A stretch of 64,000 nucleotides of DNA, from positions 62,001-126,000 of the forward strand of contig CAWAET010000015.1 of NCBI GenBank assembly GCA_963781065.1. The letters run 5' to 3'. The notes beneath the pieces were generated by a model. That model ran no database searches, was not told the origin of the DNA, and worked only from the letters and a program-made list of their open reading frames with translations. This document shows positions 8,930-17,958 of this stretch, in pieces. Source of the stretch: CALZJC01 sp963781065 (GTDB lineage Bacteria; Acidobacteriota; Thermoanaerobaculia; Multivoradales; JAHEKO01). Numbering within the stretch: the first letter of the stretch is position 1; each line of letters begins with the position of its first letter. Made by a program: the position numbers and the translations under genes.

Positions 8930-11125
8930 CCTCCGCTCTCCGGCTCCGGCTCCGGCTTCGACGCCGTCGCGGCGCGGGCCGCGGCGGCGGCCAGCTCGGC
9001 GCGTGCCGCCGTCAGCGGCTGGTTGGCCCAGCTGTCGTAACGCAGCCGGGCCGACGGCCCGCCGCCGGGCCGGGCCTCGATCCGCTCGAGCGTGGCGAGC
9101 GCCTCATGGGCGCGTCCCCGGCGGTCGTAGGCGTGCGCCAGCAGATGGCGCAGCGACTGGCCGGCCGGCATTCGCTCGACCGCCTCTTCCAGCAGCTCGA
9201 TCGCCCGATCGCCGGCGCCGGTCTCGAGATGGAACCGAGCCAGCCGCTCGTAGGCGAGCGCGGTGACCCAGTCGTCGGGCCCGGCGGTGACGAGCTCGGC
9301 CAGCAGCTCGGCGAACCGCCGGCGCTCGCCCAGCCGCGCCAGGTTGACCGCCAGCCGCAGCCGGGCCTCTCTCGCCTGCGGTTGCGCCGCCACCAGCCGT
9401 TCCAGGTAGTCGACCGCCTGGCCGTACTGGGCCTGCTTTTCATAGGCCAGCGCCAGGCCGAGCAGGGCCGCGGGCTGCCCCTCCAGGTGCTCCAGGGCGC
9501 GGGCGAACAGGGCCCGGCTGCCCTCGGGGAGGTAGGCCTCCTGCAGAAGCCCGCCGAGGCTCGAGAAGATGGTGGCGGTCTGCGCCGGCGGCCCGCCCAG
9601 CCCCGCGTGCAGCTCGCCGAGCGCCACCAGGACGGACCGGGTGTGGCCGACGAGCGAGAACAGCCGGCGCTCGCGGTAGAGCTTGTAAAGGCCCTCGTGG
9701 AGCACCGCCAGCGGCAGGACCCGTTCCGGGTGGTCGGCGCCCAGCTGCCGGGCGACCGCCAGCTCGGCAGCTCGCAGGCTGGGCAGCGGATCCCGTTTCT
9801 GGTGTCCCAGCACACCCGCCTCGAGCTCGAACACCGCTTGTCGGGCCTCGCCGTCGCCGCCCTCGGCCAGCAGGGCGACGGCCTTGCGATAGCTGTCGGA
9901 GAGCCGCCGCACCCGCCGGCCGGCGGCCTCGCGGCGCGTCCTGGCTGGCGCGGCCCCGGGTGACGGCGCCGCCCCGGCCGGCGCCTCCGTGGCCGCGCCG
10001 GTCAGCCAGCGCAGGTCGCTCCACAGCAGCGCCCGGTCCTGGGCATGACCGGCGGCGACCAGCGCCGAGATCGGTTCCGAGAGCGACGCCGTGTCCGCGG
10101 CGCCCTCGAGCGCCAGACGCAGCCGGTAGCGCCCGGGCGCCAGGTCCGGCACCGTGAAGCGGAACGGCACCAGGTCGGCGGGGGAGGCGAGCGGGTCGGC
10201 CCCCGGCTCGAGTGGCCCCGGCTCGAGTGGCCCCGGCTCGAGCGCCACCCTCGTCGCCGGCGTCTCGGCCCCGTCGCCGTCGCGGATGAGCTCCAGCCAA
10301 CCGGCGGGGAGCGTCCGGTCCGAGCCCCAGCGGTAGAGCACCGCGTCGTGGCTCCGCCCGGCCAGGAGCACGGGTCTCGCCGCCGGTCGCAGCAGCCGGC
10401 CCGCCGAGGCGAGCGGCGCGCCCAGCTCGGCCGCCTCGCTCAGCGAGGCCCCCATCACCGTTTGCCAGGAGTCGCGCCCAGCCGGCTCGGCGAACAGCGG
10501 CGGCAGGGGATAGCCCTCCCGATTGTCGGCGGCGGGCACCCGAACGCGCGTCGCGGTCCTGCCCTCGGCGCCCGAGCCGGCGTTGCGGACGAGGATCTTC
10601 AGGTCGTAGAGGCCGGGGCCGAGCTCCAGCCGGCCGTAGAACTTGAGGCCGCTGCTCCACACCGCCTGGCCGACCGCGTCGACGTCCACCGCGAACCCCT
10701 CGGCCAGGTAGGCCGCCACCCGGCCCGCGTCGGTGAGGGCGTAGACATAGACCTCGACGGCGGCCACCCGGGCCTTGTTGCTGGACAGGAAGCCGGCGCC
10801 GTCGATCTCGATCATGACGGTGACCGGCGCCGGGCCGGCCGCGGCCGAGGGCAGGGCCAGGGCGGCGAGGGCGATCTCGCCCCCGGGCTCCGAGCCGAGC
10901 AGGTGGGCGACCGCCGTCAGCCTGATACCGCGCAGGCGGCGTGCCCGCGCCAGCGCCGAAGCTTCGAGCTCGGCGTAGCCCGGCGACGGCGGCGTCGCCT
11001 CGGCGATCCCGGCGGCCGGCGGGTCCGCGGCCGTCGTCGTCGTCGTCGGCGCTCCCGCCACGGTCGCGAGGGCCAGGACGGCCGCCGCCAGGCCGTGGAC
11101 CGGGGACGTTTTCGCGGAGGGACAT
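8926..11125 (-). CDS. Secreted TPR protein (one-base frame disruption near the start)
   Basis: The body reads in one frame down to the TGA at 8926: a beta-rich region (VTVMIEIDGAGFLSS, VYVYALTD, LYDLKILVRN), then about ten TPR-like helical pairs, ending PEPEPESGG. That frame has no start codon. ATG 11125 is one base out of frame. Removing one base from the G run at 11102-11105 joins it to a clean signal peptide, MSLRENVPVHGLAAAVLALA followed by TVAGA. The locus is 2200 bases, one more than a multiple of three, as expected for a single insertion; the intact product would be 732 residues. A 15-bp tandem repeat encodes LEPGP three times (10201-10242). The neighbours on both sides are VWA genes on the same strand, so it may act with them. 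Function unknown. Confidence 0.7.
10201..10242 (-). repeat. 15-bp tandem repeat, 2.8 copies
   Basis: CCCCGGCTCGAGTGG is repeated perfectly at 10201 and 10216, with a partial third copy to 10242. It encodes three LEPGP units inside the TPR protein and could change copy number without shifting frame. Confidence 0.85.
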
Positions 11126-11201
11126 TGTGAGCCGTTTCGGGCCTTGGACCGACGCCGCCCGGCGAGACCCGGCCCGGGCGAGTCGGTGGGCAGGGGTTCG
11201 G

Positions 11202-13038
11202 CTAGGGCTGTGCGGCGGTCTCGTCCGGCCCCGGCCCCACCCGCAGGTCGAGGCTCACTGTCGCGTCGATCCGCGCCAGCTCGTCGCGGACGCCGACCGA
11301 GATCCGGTGGTCTCCCCGCCTCATTTCGAGCTCCATCTGGTAGGCGGCGGCGCCGGCCGCGGCCTCGAGGATGCGGTCGTTGGGAATGTCGATCGGCACC
11401 AGGACCTCCTGCGGGTCCGATTGGTTGCCGTCTTCGTCGAGCGCCACCACGGTCAAGATCAACCGGCCGACGTGGCGGTCGTCCTGCGGTATCAGCAAGA
11501 GCCGGTCGAACGGGACCATCACCATCAGCGGCACCTGGAAGCGGCGGCCGCCCAGCGGTTTCGCTTCGCCGGGCGCGAGCCGCACCTCGAGGGGATTGCT
11601 CGCCAGGCCGTGGTGCAGCGCGGAGCGGGTCAGGTCGCGCAGGTGCTCGACCGGATCGCTCTCCTGGTAGCCCTTGAGATAGCGCACGTCGACCTTGCCG
11701 GCCGCGACCTTGACCTCGATGCGGTGGAAGTCGATCTCCGCGTCCGGCGGCCGCAGGTAGCCGAGCGAGTAGAAGCTGCGAAAGTCCTGGCGCACGCGAT
11801 CGAGGAGGCCGCCGACGTTGCCGCTGCGCGTGTAGGCCAGCCCGCCCGTGCCGTCCGCCATCTGCAGCAGCGTGTCCTCGCGGTTGAAGCTCTCGATCGT
11901 GGCGACGTCGCGCGAGCCCGGGCCGCCGCCGGAGATGCGTGCCGCTGCCGCTGAGCTCGGCGGAGATCGTCCCCCCGGCGGTCCGCCCCGGCCTCGAGAT
12001 CGGATAGAAGGCGACCCGGTTGGCGGCGGCCTCCGCGACCAGGCGCCGCACCTCCGAGGAGGCGTCGAAGTCGAGCGAGTTGAGCGACACCAGCTGGCGC
12101 GTCAGCCCCTGCTGACCGGAAGTGCTCATCCAGTCGCCGTACTTGCCCATCCAGGCCTCGACCAGGGATTCGGCGGTTCGGACCGGCATTCCGTCGCTGA
12201 CATAGAGCACTGCTTTCCGCCCGCGCATGCCGGCCAGGGTGTGGATGAACCGCTGCAGCGTCTCCACCGTGGCCAGCACTCGCTGGTAGCGGCGCTCGGC
12301 CACCACGGCGACCTGCTGCGCCAGCCGCTCCGCTTCGTTGATGGCGGCATCGAAGGAGTTGGGGTTCTCGGCGCCGAAGCCGCCGCCGCCGCCCTGGCCG
12401 GGCTGATAGAGGCTCGCGGCCTGGATCTGTCGCATCAGGAGGCGGTACTCGACGTCCATCTCGATTCCGCGACCGGTGCGCATCTCCATGCGGTCGAGCG
12501 CCTCGATCAACAGCCCGACGTCGTTGGTGAAGCCCTGTTCCACCCGCGCCTGGGTACCGCCCCGGACCAGCATCACCCGATCCGCCGGGTCGCCGTGGCT
12601 CTCCAGATAGTCGCGCAGGTCGTCGAAGATCCGGTTGCGATTCTCGGGCCGGATGTTGAGCTCGTCGACGAAGACCACCAGCTGCAGGCGCTGGGTCTCG
12701 GGCCCCGGCAGCGGGGAGGCCTCGTCCGCCGGCTCGTCTTCAGCCCGCACCTGGCCCTGCTCGACGGCGAAGAAGTTGGTCAGCTCCACCGGCTGGCCGT
12801 CTTCGAGCAGCGTGAAGTCGTCGCGGGTGAGGCCGGTCACCGGGTTGCCGTCCTTGTCGGTCACCACCACCTCGATGTTGACGATGTTGACGTCGACCGA
12901 GTCGAGGAAGAGCCCGGCCTCGGGCTGGGCGGCCGCGCCGGTGACCCCGGCCAGGACGCTCAGCAGGAGAATCCACGCCGGAAGAAACCCGCGGGGTGGT
13001 TGAATGCGTAGAACGGGTACGGAGCCGTTGGGAGCCAT
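11202..13038 (-). CDS. Acidobacterial-type VWA protein (frame disruption near 11937)
   Basis: ATG 13038 opens a signal peptide (residues 18-37, ending GAAAQPE). Then come VEVVVTD-type and DDFTLLEDG strands, FVDELNIRPENR (123-133) in place of the MIDAS, PADRVMLVRGG, MRGRKAVLYVSDGMPV and VAFYPISRPGR. After GSGT (about 11940) the frame is lost. Skipping one base there restores ISGGGPGSRDVATIESFNRED, MADGTGGLAY, FYSLGYLRPPD and the remaining beta-rich domain to the stop at 11202. The locus length is one base more than a multiple of three, fitting one inserted base; intact length 611 residues. A TATCAT box lies 6 nt before the ATG. The start codon is only 3 bases from that of the divergent gene at 13042. 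Confidence 0.8.
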
Positions 13039-13041
13039 GGG

Positions 13042-14235
13042 ATGATGATATTCGAGATCGACAGACGCGCCACGAAAGCAACGCTCTGGCTCGCGCTGGC
13101 TCTGGCGACGACGATCTGCTGGTCGTGCGCCGGCCGCGGCCGCGGCATGGAGCGCGAGCCGTGGCTGCTGCGGACCGCCGGCGAGTACGGCCTCGACTCG
13201 GAATCGCTGGATCTTCCCCTGCGGGTGACCGAGGAAATGCGGCAGTGGCTGCGCGCGAAGGTCGCCCCCGGCGGTACCGACATCGAACGGCTGCAGCGCC
13301 TGCTCGAGGCGATGGAGAGCGCGGATGGGCTCGATCTGCGACACCAGTTCGGCCACACCGGCACCGCCGAAGAGGTCTTCAAGACCGGGCGCTACAACTG
13401 CCTCTCGTTCTCCTACCTGTTCGTGGCGCTGGCGCGCGAGATGGGCATCGAGGCCCACTATCTGGCGGTCGACCGGATTCAGCGCTACGAGCGCGAGGGC
13501 GACCTCATCCTGGTCTCCGGTCACATCACGGTTGGCTATGGCGTCGGGCTCAATCGCAGGATCCTGCAGTTCAACGTCGGCCCGGAGCTCAGCTACCAGG
13601 GCGCGAAGGCGGTGTCGGACCGTCGAGCGCTGGCGCTCTTCTATGCCAACCGGGGGGCCGAGTCGATTCGCGACGGGCGACTCGATGCCGCCGTGGAGTG
13701 GCTCGAGATCGGCACCAGCATGGACCCGGGCGAGCCCTCGGGGTGGGTCAACCTGGGCGTCGCCCGGCGGCGGCTGGGCGACGAGCGCGGCGCCGAGGAG
13801 GCTTACCTGCTCGCGGCCCGGGCCGAGCCCGAGTACGTTCCCGCCTACACCAACCTGGCCGCGCTCTACCGGCTGGGCGGCGACCGGGACGCCTCCGACC
13901 GGCTGCTCGAGGTGCTGGGCGGGCAGGGGCACCGCAATCCCTACATCTTCCTGGCGCTGGGCGACAGCAGCCTCGAGCGCGAGCTGCTGGAGGAGGCCGA
14001 GGCCTACTATCGCCGCGCCCTGCGGCTGGCGGAGAGAAAGGCCGAGCCGATGGCGGCCCTGGGGCTGCTGGCCCTCACCCGCGGCGACGAGCACGAGGCC
14101 CGGCGCTGGCTCGAGCGGGCGCGGGCGCTGCGCGAACAGGTGCCGCGGCTGCTGCAGCTCGAGGCCGGTCTCGGCGCGACTCACCGGCAGCGGCGCGAGC
14201 GGGCGGTCGGGACCTTCCGGTCGCCCGAAGGCTGA
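13042..14235 (+). CDS. Transglutaminase-like protein with TPR repeats
   Basis: 397 residues. An N-terminal hydrophobic stretch (15-30) suggests export. Residues 85-190 look like the SirB1/transglutaminase-like cysteine-protease fold: a Cys in YNCLSFSYLFVALAREMG (C120), H161 in SGHITVGYG and a following FNVGPE strand that would carry the third residue. Residues 195-390 are TPR units (ERGAEEAYLLAARAEPEYVPAYTNLAALYRLGG). Such proteins cleave or cross-link peptides or are inactive scaffolds; the catalytic pair looks intact here. ATG 13042 overlaps the putative promoter spacer of the divergent VWA gene, and its own promoter must lie inside that gene's coding sequence. Convergent with the next VWA gene, 20 bases apart. 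Confidence 0.75.
   Translation: MMIFEIDRRATKATLWLALALATTICWSCAGRGRGMEREPWLLRTAGEYGLDSESLDLPLRVTEEMRQWLRAKVAPGGTDIERLQRLLEAMESADGLDLRHQFGHTGTAEEVFKTGRYNCLSFSYLFVALAREMGIEAHYLAVDRIQRYEREGDLILVSGHITVGYGVGLNRRILQFNVGPELSYQGAKAVSDRRALALFYANRGAESIRDGRLDAAVEWLEIGTSMDPGEPSGWVNLGVARRRLGDERGAEEAYLLAARAEPEYVPAYTNLAALYRLGGDRDASDRLLEVLGGQGHRNPYIFLALGDSSLERELLEEAEAYYRRALRLAERKAEPMAALGLLALTRGDEHEARRWLERARALREQVPRLLQLEAGLGATHRQRRERAVGTFRSPEG
13045..13050 (-). promoter_or_regulatory. -10-like hexamer TATCAT, 6 nt before ATG 13038
   Basis: On the minus strand TATCAT is followed by six bases and then the ATG of the VWA gene. It lies inside the first codons of the divergent gene at 13042, so transcription of the two genes must interfere or be mutually exclusive. 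Confidence 0.45.
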
Positions 14236-14255
14236 GTCCTCGATCGGGGGCCGGG

Positions 14256-16015
14256 CTAGCTCTTGCGCTTGCGCTCGACCCGCACCTGTTTGCGCACGTA
14301 CGACTCGGCGCCCGACAGCTCGTCGAGGACCCCGATGGCGACGGTCGACAGGCCCGGTCGGACGCGCAGGGTCACGGCGTAGCCCAGCTCGCGCCCGAGC
14401 GCCTCCGCCAGCCGGTCCTTGGGCACGTTGACCGGGTAGGGCTCGCGGTGGATGTCCGAGACGCTGCCGTCCTCGCTCTGCACGATGACGAAGAACTGCA
14501 GCCGTCCCTGCTCGGCCGCCTCCGTCGGCACCAGCGCCAGCTCGCCGATCGGCACCCGGACCAGAATCGGCAGCAGCGTCTCGCCGCGCTTCTTCGGCTG
14601 CTGGCGGCCGAAGTCGACCTCCACCCGCAGGGGGTTGGCCTCCATGTCGAAGACCAGCGAGGCCATGGTGCGGTCGGCCGCTTTCTCGATCTGCGGCTTG
14701 TCCACGAAGCCGGAGCGGTGGCGCACCGTGAAGCCGGGCTGCCGGAGCCGCACCTCGACCCGGTGGTACTTGCCGTCGCCGCCGTCCTGCCGCGCGTAGC
14801 CGAGGGAGTAGAACGAGTCGAAATCGTCGGCGAAGTCGAACAGCGCCCGCTCGAAGCTGAAGGTGTTGAGAATGGAGCGGCCGCCGGTGGCTTCGGCCAT
14901 CTGGATCAGCGGCTCCTGCAGGTTCTGGCTGCGCTGGCCGTCGGTCACCGTGCGGCCGCCGGCGGCGGCCGCAATCCCCCGGGTATCGGCTCCCGACGAC
15001 CCGGCGGCGAGGCCGCTGGCGTCCATCGTGTAGAGCGTCGCCTGGTGGGCGTTGGCCTCACGCGTGATGGCGTCGAACAGGTGCCCCTGGTCTTCCGAGA
15101 TGGCGTTGAAGACCGGATCCAGGATCTGGGCGTTGCGCCGGCCGTCCTGGAGCCCGAGGGGGCCGAAGAGATCCTCGAGATGCTGGTACATCTCCTCGCC
15201 CGGCCGGCGGGGCAGGCCCTCCGAGACGTAGACCACCGCCTTGCGGCCGGGCAGGCCGGCCAGCGACTGCACGACGCTCTTGATCATCTTCGCCGTCTGC
15301 CGCAGGTCGCTGCGGGTCGACTCGATGTAGGCGCGCGCCGTCTGCAGCGCCGCCTGGACGTTGCCGTCGACCGCAAAGGCCTCCATCAGGCTCTTCCTCT
15401 GGCGCCGCAAGGCGTCGTCGGTCTGGCGGTAGGTTCTCTCCTTGCCCAGGCGTCGCAGGGCCTCGGCGACCTTCTGCCGGTCCCGCGTCAACGGGGTGAG
15501 GATCTCCGGCGTGCGGAAGGCGCTCACCAGCATCACGTTGTCGCCCTGGCGCAGCCGGTCTTCGAGGAAGCCCTCCAGCTCGTCCAGCACCCGCTTGCGG
15601 CTCGACGGCCGGAGGTTGAAGTTGTCCACCAGCACCACCAGGTTGAGCTGCTGGTTGCGGGGCAGCATCTCGGGCGGCTCCTGGACCACCGCGGGCAGAC
15701 CGGGAGCGTCGACGGTGCGCAACAGCCGATCCAGCCGGGCCACGGCGTAGAAGTTGGAGATCTCCACCGTCCGGCCGTCTTCGACGATCTCGAAATCCTC
15801 TTTGGTGAGGCCGGTGACCCGCTGCCCGTCCTGGTCGGTGACGAAGACCTCCAGGTTGACCACCGTGACGTCGATGGTCTCGGCAAACAGCGGCGGGACG
15901 TCCTTCTGCGCCGGCGCCGGCGCGGCGGCCCAGAGCAGCAGGGCGAGGGACGCCAGGCTCGCGGCTTTGCCGGCTGTCCGTCTGGCTGTCCTCTCGATCT
16001 GCCCCGGGCGGTCAC
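14256..16015 (-). CDS. Acidobacterial-type VWA protein (start region out of frame)
   Basis: The frame running to the stop at 14256 contains the complete family pattern: AQKDVPPLFAETIDVTVV, then VFVTD, EDFEIVEDG, LVDNFNLRPSSRKR (MIDAS replaced), GDNVMLVSAF, LPGRKAVVYVSEGLPRR, FYSLGYARQDGG and the RHRSGFVDK strand. The first in-frame ATG/GTG/TTG (GTG 15863) lies inside a conserved strand, and a signal peptide (SLASLALLLWAAAPAPAQ) lies upstream of it. GTG 16015, 7 nt after a TATGAT box, is the natural start but is in another frame. One missing base between about 15900 and 16010 would join them (1760 bases, one short of a multiple of three), giving about 586 residues. The exact break cannot be placed. 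Confidence 0.75.
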
Positions 16016-16022
16016 GGGCGGC

Positions 16023-16028
16023 ATCATA
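16023..16028 (-). promoter_or_regulatory. -10-like hexamer TATGAT, 7 nt before GTG 16015
   Basis: TATGAT, then GCCGCCC, then GTG. This matches closely the TAGAAT-CCCGCCC-GTG arrangement before the transporter gene at 63616, and it is the reason I place the start of the VWA gene here. Confidence 0.4.
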
Positions 16029-16138
16029 ACCTCATGCGCCTGGCCGGCGCGGCAAGCGGCCGGGCGGAGGGTGTGTGCCGGCGTCACGGCACCGGCGCCG
16101 CGGACCCGGTTGGCCGGCCATAGACTTCTGCCACGGCG

Positions 16139-17837
16139 CTAGCCGGGGATCAGGACCTGGGTGCGGACGTACGAGGTCTGCCCCGCGAGCTCGTCATGGA
16201 CGCCCACCGCGACGACCTGCCGGCCGCTCTCCATCAACAGCTCCACCTCGTAGACGTAGTACTGCTGACGGGCGGTGGCGAACTCGCTCTCGGGCACGGT
16301 GATCGGCAGCGGCTTGAGATCGACCGGCGAGTGTTCGCCCTCCTCGTCGATCACCGCCACCGAGATCTGGAGGTTGCTGCGGAGGAGCGACTCGATCGGC
16401 ACGAAGGTGATCTTGCCGATGGGAATGCGGACCAGGAACGGCACCATGTAGCGGCCGTCGTCGCGCCGCCGCGGCGGCTCCACGCGGCAGTCCACCTCGA
16501 GCGGGTTCGTCTCGATGCCGAACAGCAGGCTGGCCAGGGTCCCTTCGCTCATGCGGGTCGCCCGCGTCTTGTCGCGGTAGCCCGCCCGGTGCCGGACCTC
16601 GAGGCCCTTCCGCTTCACCCGCACCTCGATCTTGTAGTAGCGGCCGTCGCCGCGGTGGGCCGGCGCGTAGCCGAGCGAGTAGAACGACTTGAGGTCCTCT
16701 GCCCACCCGGTCGAGCATGCCGTCGAAGTTGTTGGTGCCGAAGATCGCCTGGCCGCCGGTGTCCTCCGCCATCATCATCTGCGGCTCGCGCAGGTTCATC
16801 TGGCGGAACCCGTCGACGTCGATCATCGAGCCGTCGACCGAGGTGGAGTCGGCGGACAGCGAGGCGTGCGGCCGGTTGCCCTCGGCTTCGATGGTGTAGA
16901 AGGTGACGCGGTTGGCGTTGGCGTGGGCGGTGAGCTCGCGGAAGCGGCTGCGGGCGCTGTACCGGCGCGAGCGCAGCAGCGAGTTGGAGCCGTCGGTGTG
17001 CTTCTGGTTGACCAGGTAGAAGAGATCTTCGGCCGCGGTCATCGGTATCCCGTCGCTGACGTAGAGAAACGCCTTGCGCCCGGGCAGCCCGGCCAGCGAG
17101 GAGACCAGGTCCTTCATCCCGGTGATGCTCCGCAGCACGTCGTCGTAGGTCGACTTGGCGTAGAACTCGACCTGCGACATGGCGTCGAGCTCGTTGCGGC
17201 TCGCCTCGACGCGCCGGATCACGTCGCGGCGGTCGGTGCCGGCCTGCACACCGAGTGCCGAGAGCTTGAGGATGCCGTCGATCGCCCGCCGGACGTCGTT
17301 GAGATCGGAGGTGAACGGCTGGCGGATGTGGAGCGAGCGCTCGAAGGTGACCAGCATCACCTGGTCGTCGGGACCGACGTTCCGGTTGAGGAAGCTGAGG
17401 ACCTCGCCGGCGACCTTGTTGCGGTTGAACGGCCGCAAACGCAGGTTGTCGAAGTAGAGGATCACGCTCAGCCGCTGGTCCTCCGGCAGGGCCAGCGCCT
17501 CCAGGCGGTTGACCGGCTCCGCCCCCACCGGCAGCGGCGGCGGCGCCGCGACGCCCCCTTCCGGCTCGCGAAGCCGGCCGCCTTCGACGGCGGTGAAGTT
17601 GGTGATCTGCATCGGCTTGCCGTTCTCGAAGATCTCGAAGTCGTCTCTTGTCAGACCGCTCACGCGGTTGCCCTTCTTGTCGGTCACGTGGACGTCGACG
17701 TTGACCAGGTTGACGTCGACCGACTCGAAGAAGACGCCTTCCGGCGGCCGGATCGGGTCCGGCTCCTCGGTGCCGGCGGCGTGGGCGCCAAGCGTCACCA
17801 GGAGCGCGGGCAGCAGCCAGAAACGAACGGCTCTCAT
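16139..17837 (-). CDS. Acidobacterial-type VWA protein (frame disruption near 16700)
   Basis: ATG 17837 starts a signal peptide (residues 5-21, VTLGAHAAG). Residues 40-85 contain VDVHVTD, DDFEIFENG and the ITNFTAVEGG strand. The VWA core has LYFDNLRLRPFNRNK in place of a MIDAS, GPDDQVMLVTF, LPGRKAFLYVSDGIPM and VTFYTIEAEG. After FDGMLDRVG the frame is lost at about 16700. Dropping one base (GGC-A-GAGGAC) restores EDLKSFYSLGYAPAHRGDGR and then VKRKGLEVRHRAGYRDK and the C-terminal domain to the stop at 16139. The locus is one base more than a multiple of three; intact length 565 residues. TAGGGT lies 6 nt before the ATG. Confidence 0.8.
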
Positions 17838-17843
17838 GGGCCG

Positions 17844-17849
17844 ACCCTA
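17844..17849 (-). promoter_or_regulatory. -10-like hexamer TAGGGT, 6 nt before ATG 17837
   Basis: TAGGGT then GGGCCG-complement spacer of six bases then ATG, with no ribosome-binding site: leaderless geometry. On the opposite strand of this 121-bp divergent gap, TATCAT at 17889-17894 could serve the gene at 17959 with a leader of about 58 nt. Confidence 0.5.
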
Positions 17850-17958
17850 CGCCACCAGCGGGTGGGAACGCCAGGGCGGGCCGTTCGCTATCATCAGCGG
17901 GCCGCCGGCTCCGTGGTGAATCGCCGGCCCGGGCCCGCCCGAGGACGACCCGCGATCG

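Noticed and set aside
8926..14184. A 1752-codon open frame on the minus strand
   Set aside because: Its first 360 codons are antisense to the transglutaminase-like gene, its middle is one VWA gene up to a frame break, then about 350 codons out of frame, and its end is the TPR gene. High GC keeps stops rare; it is not one protein.
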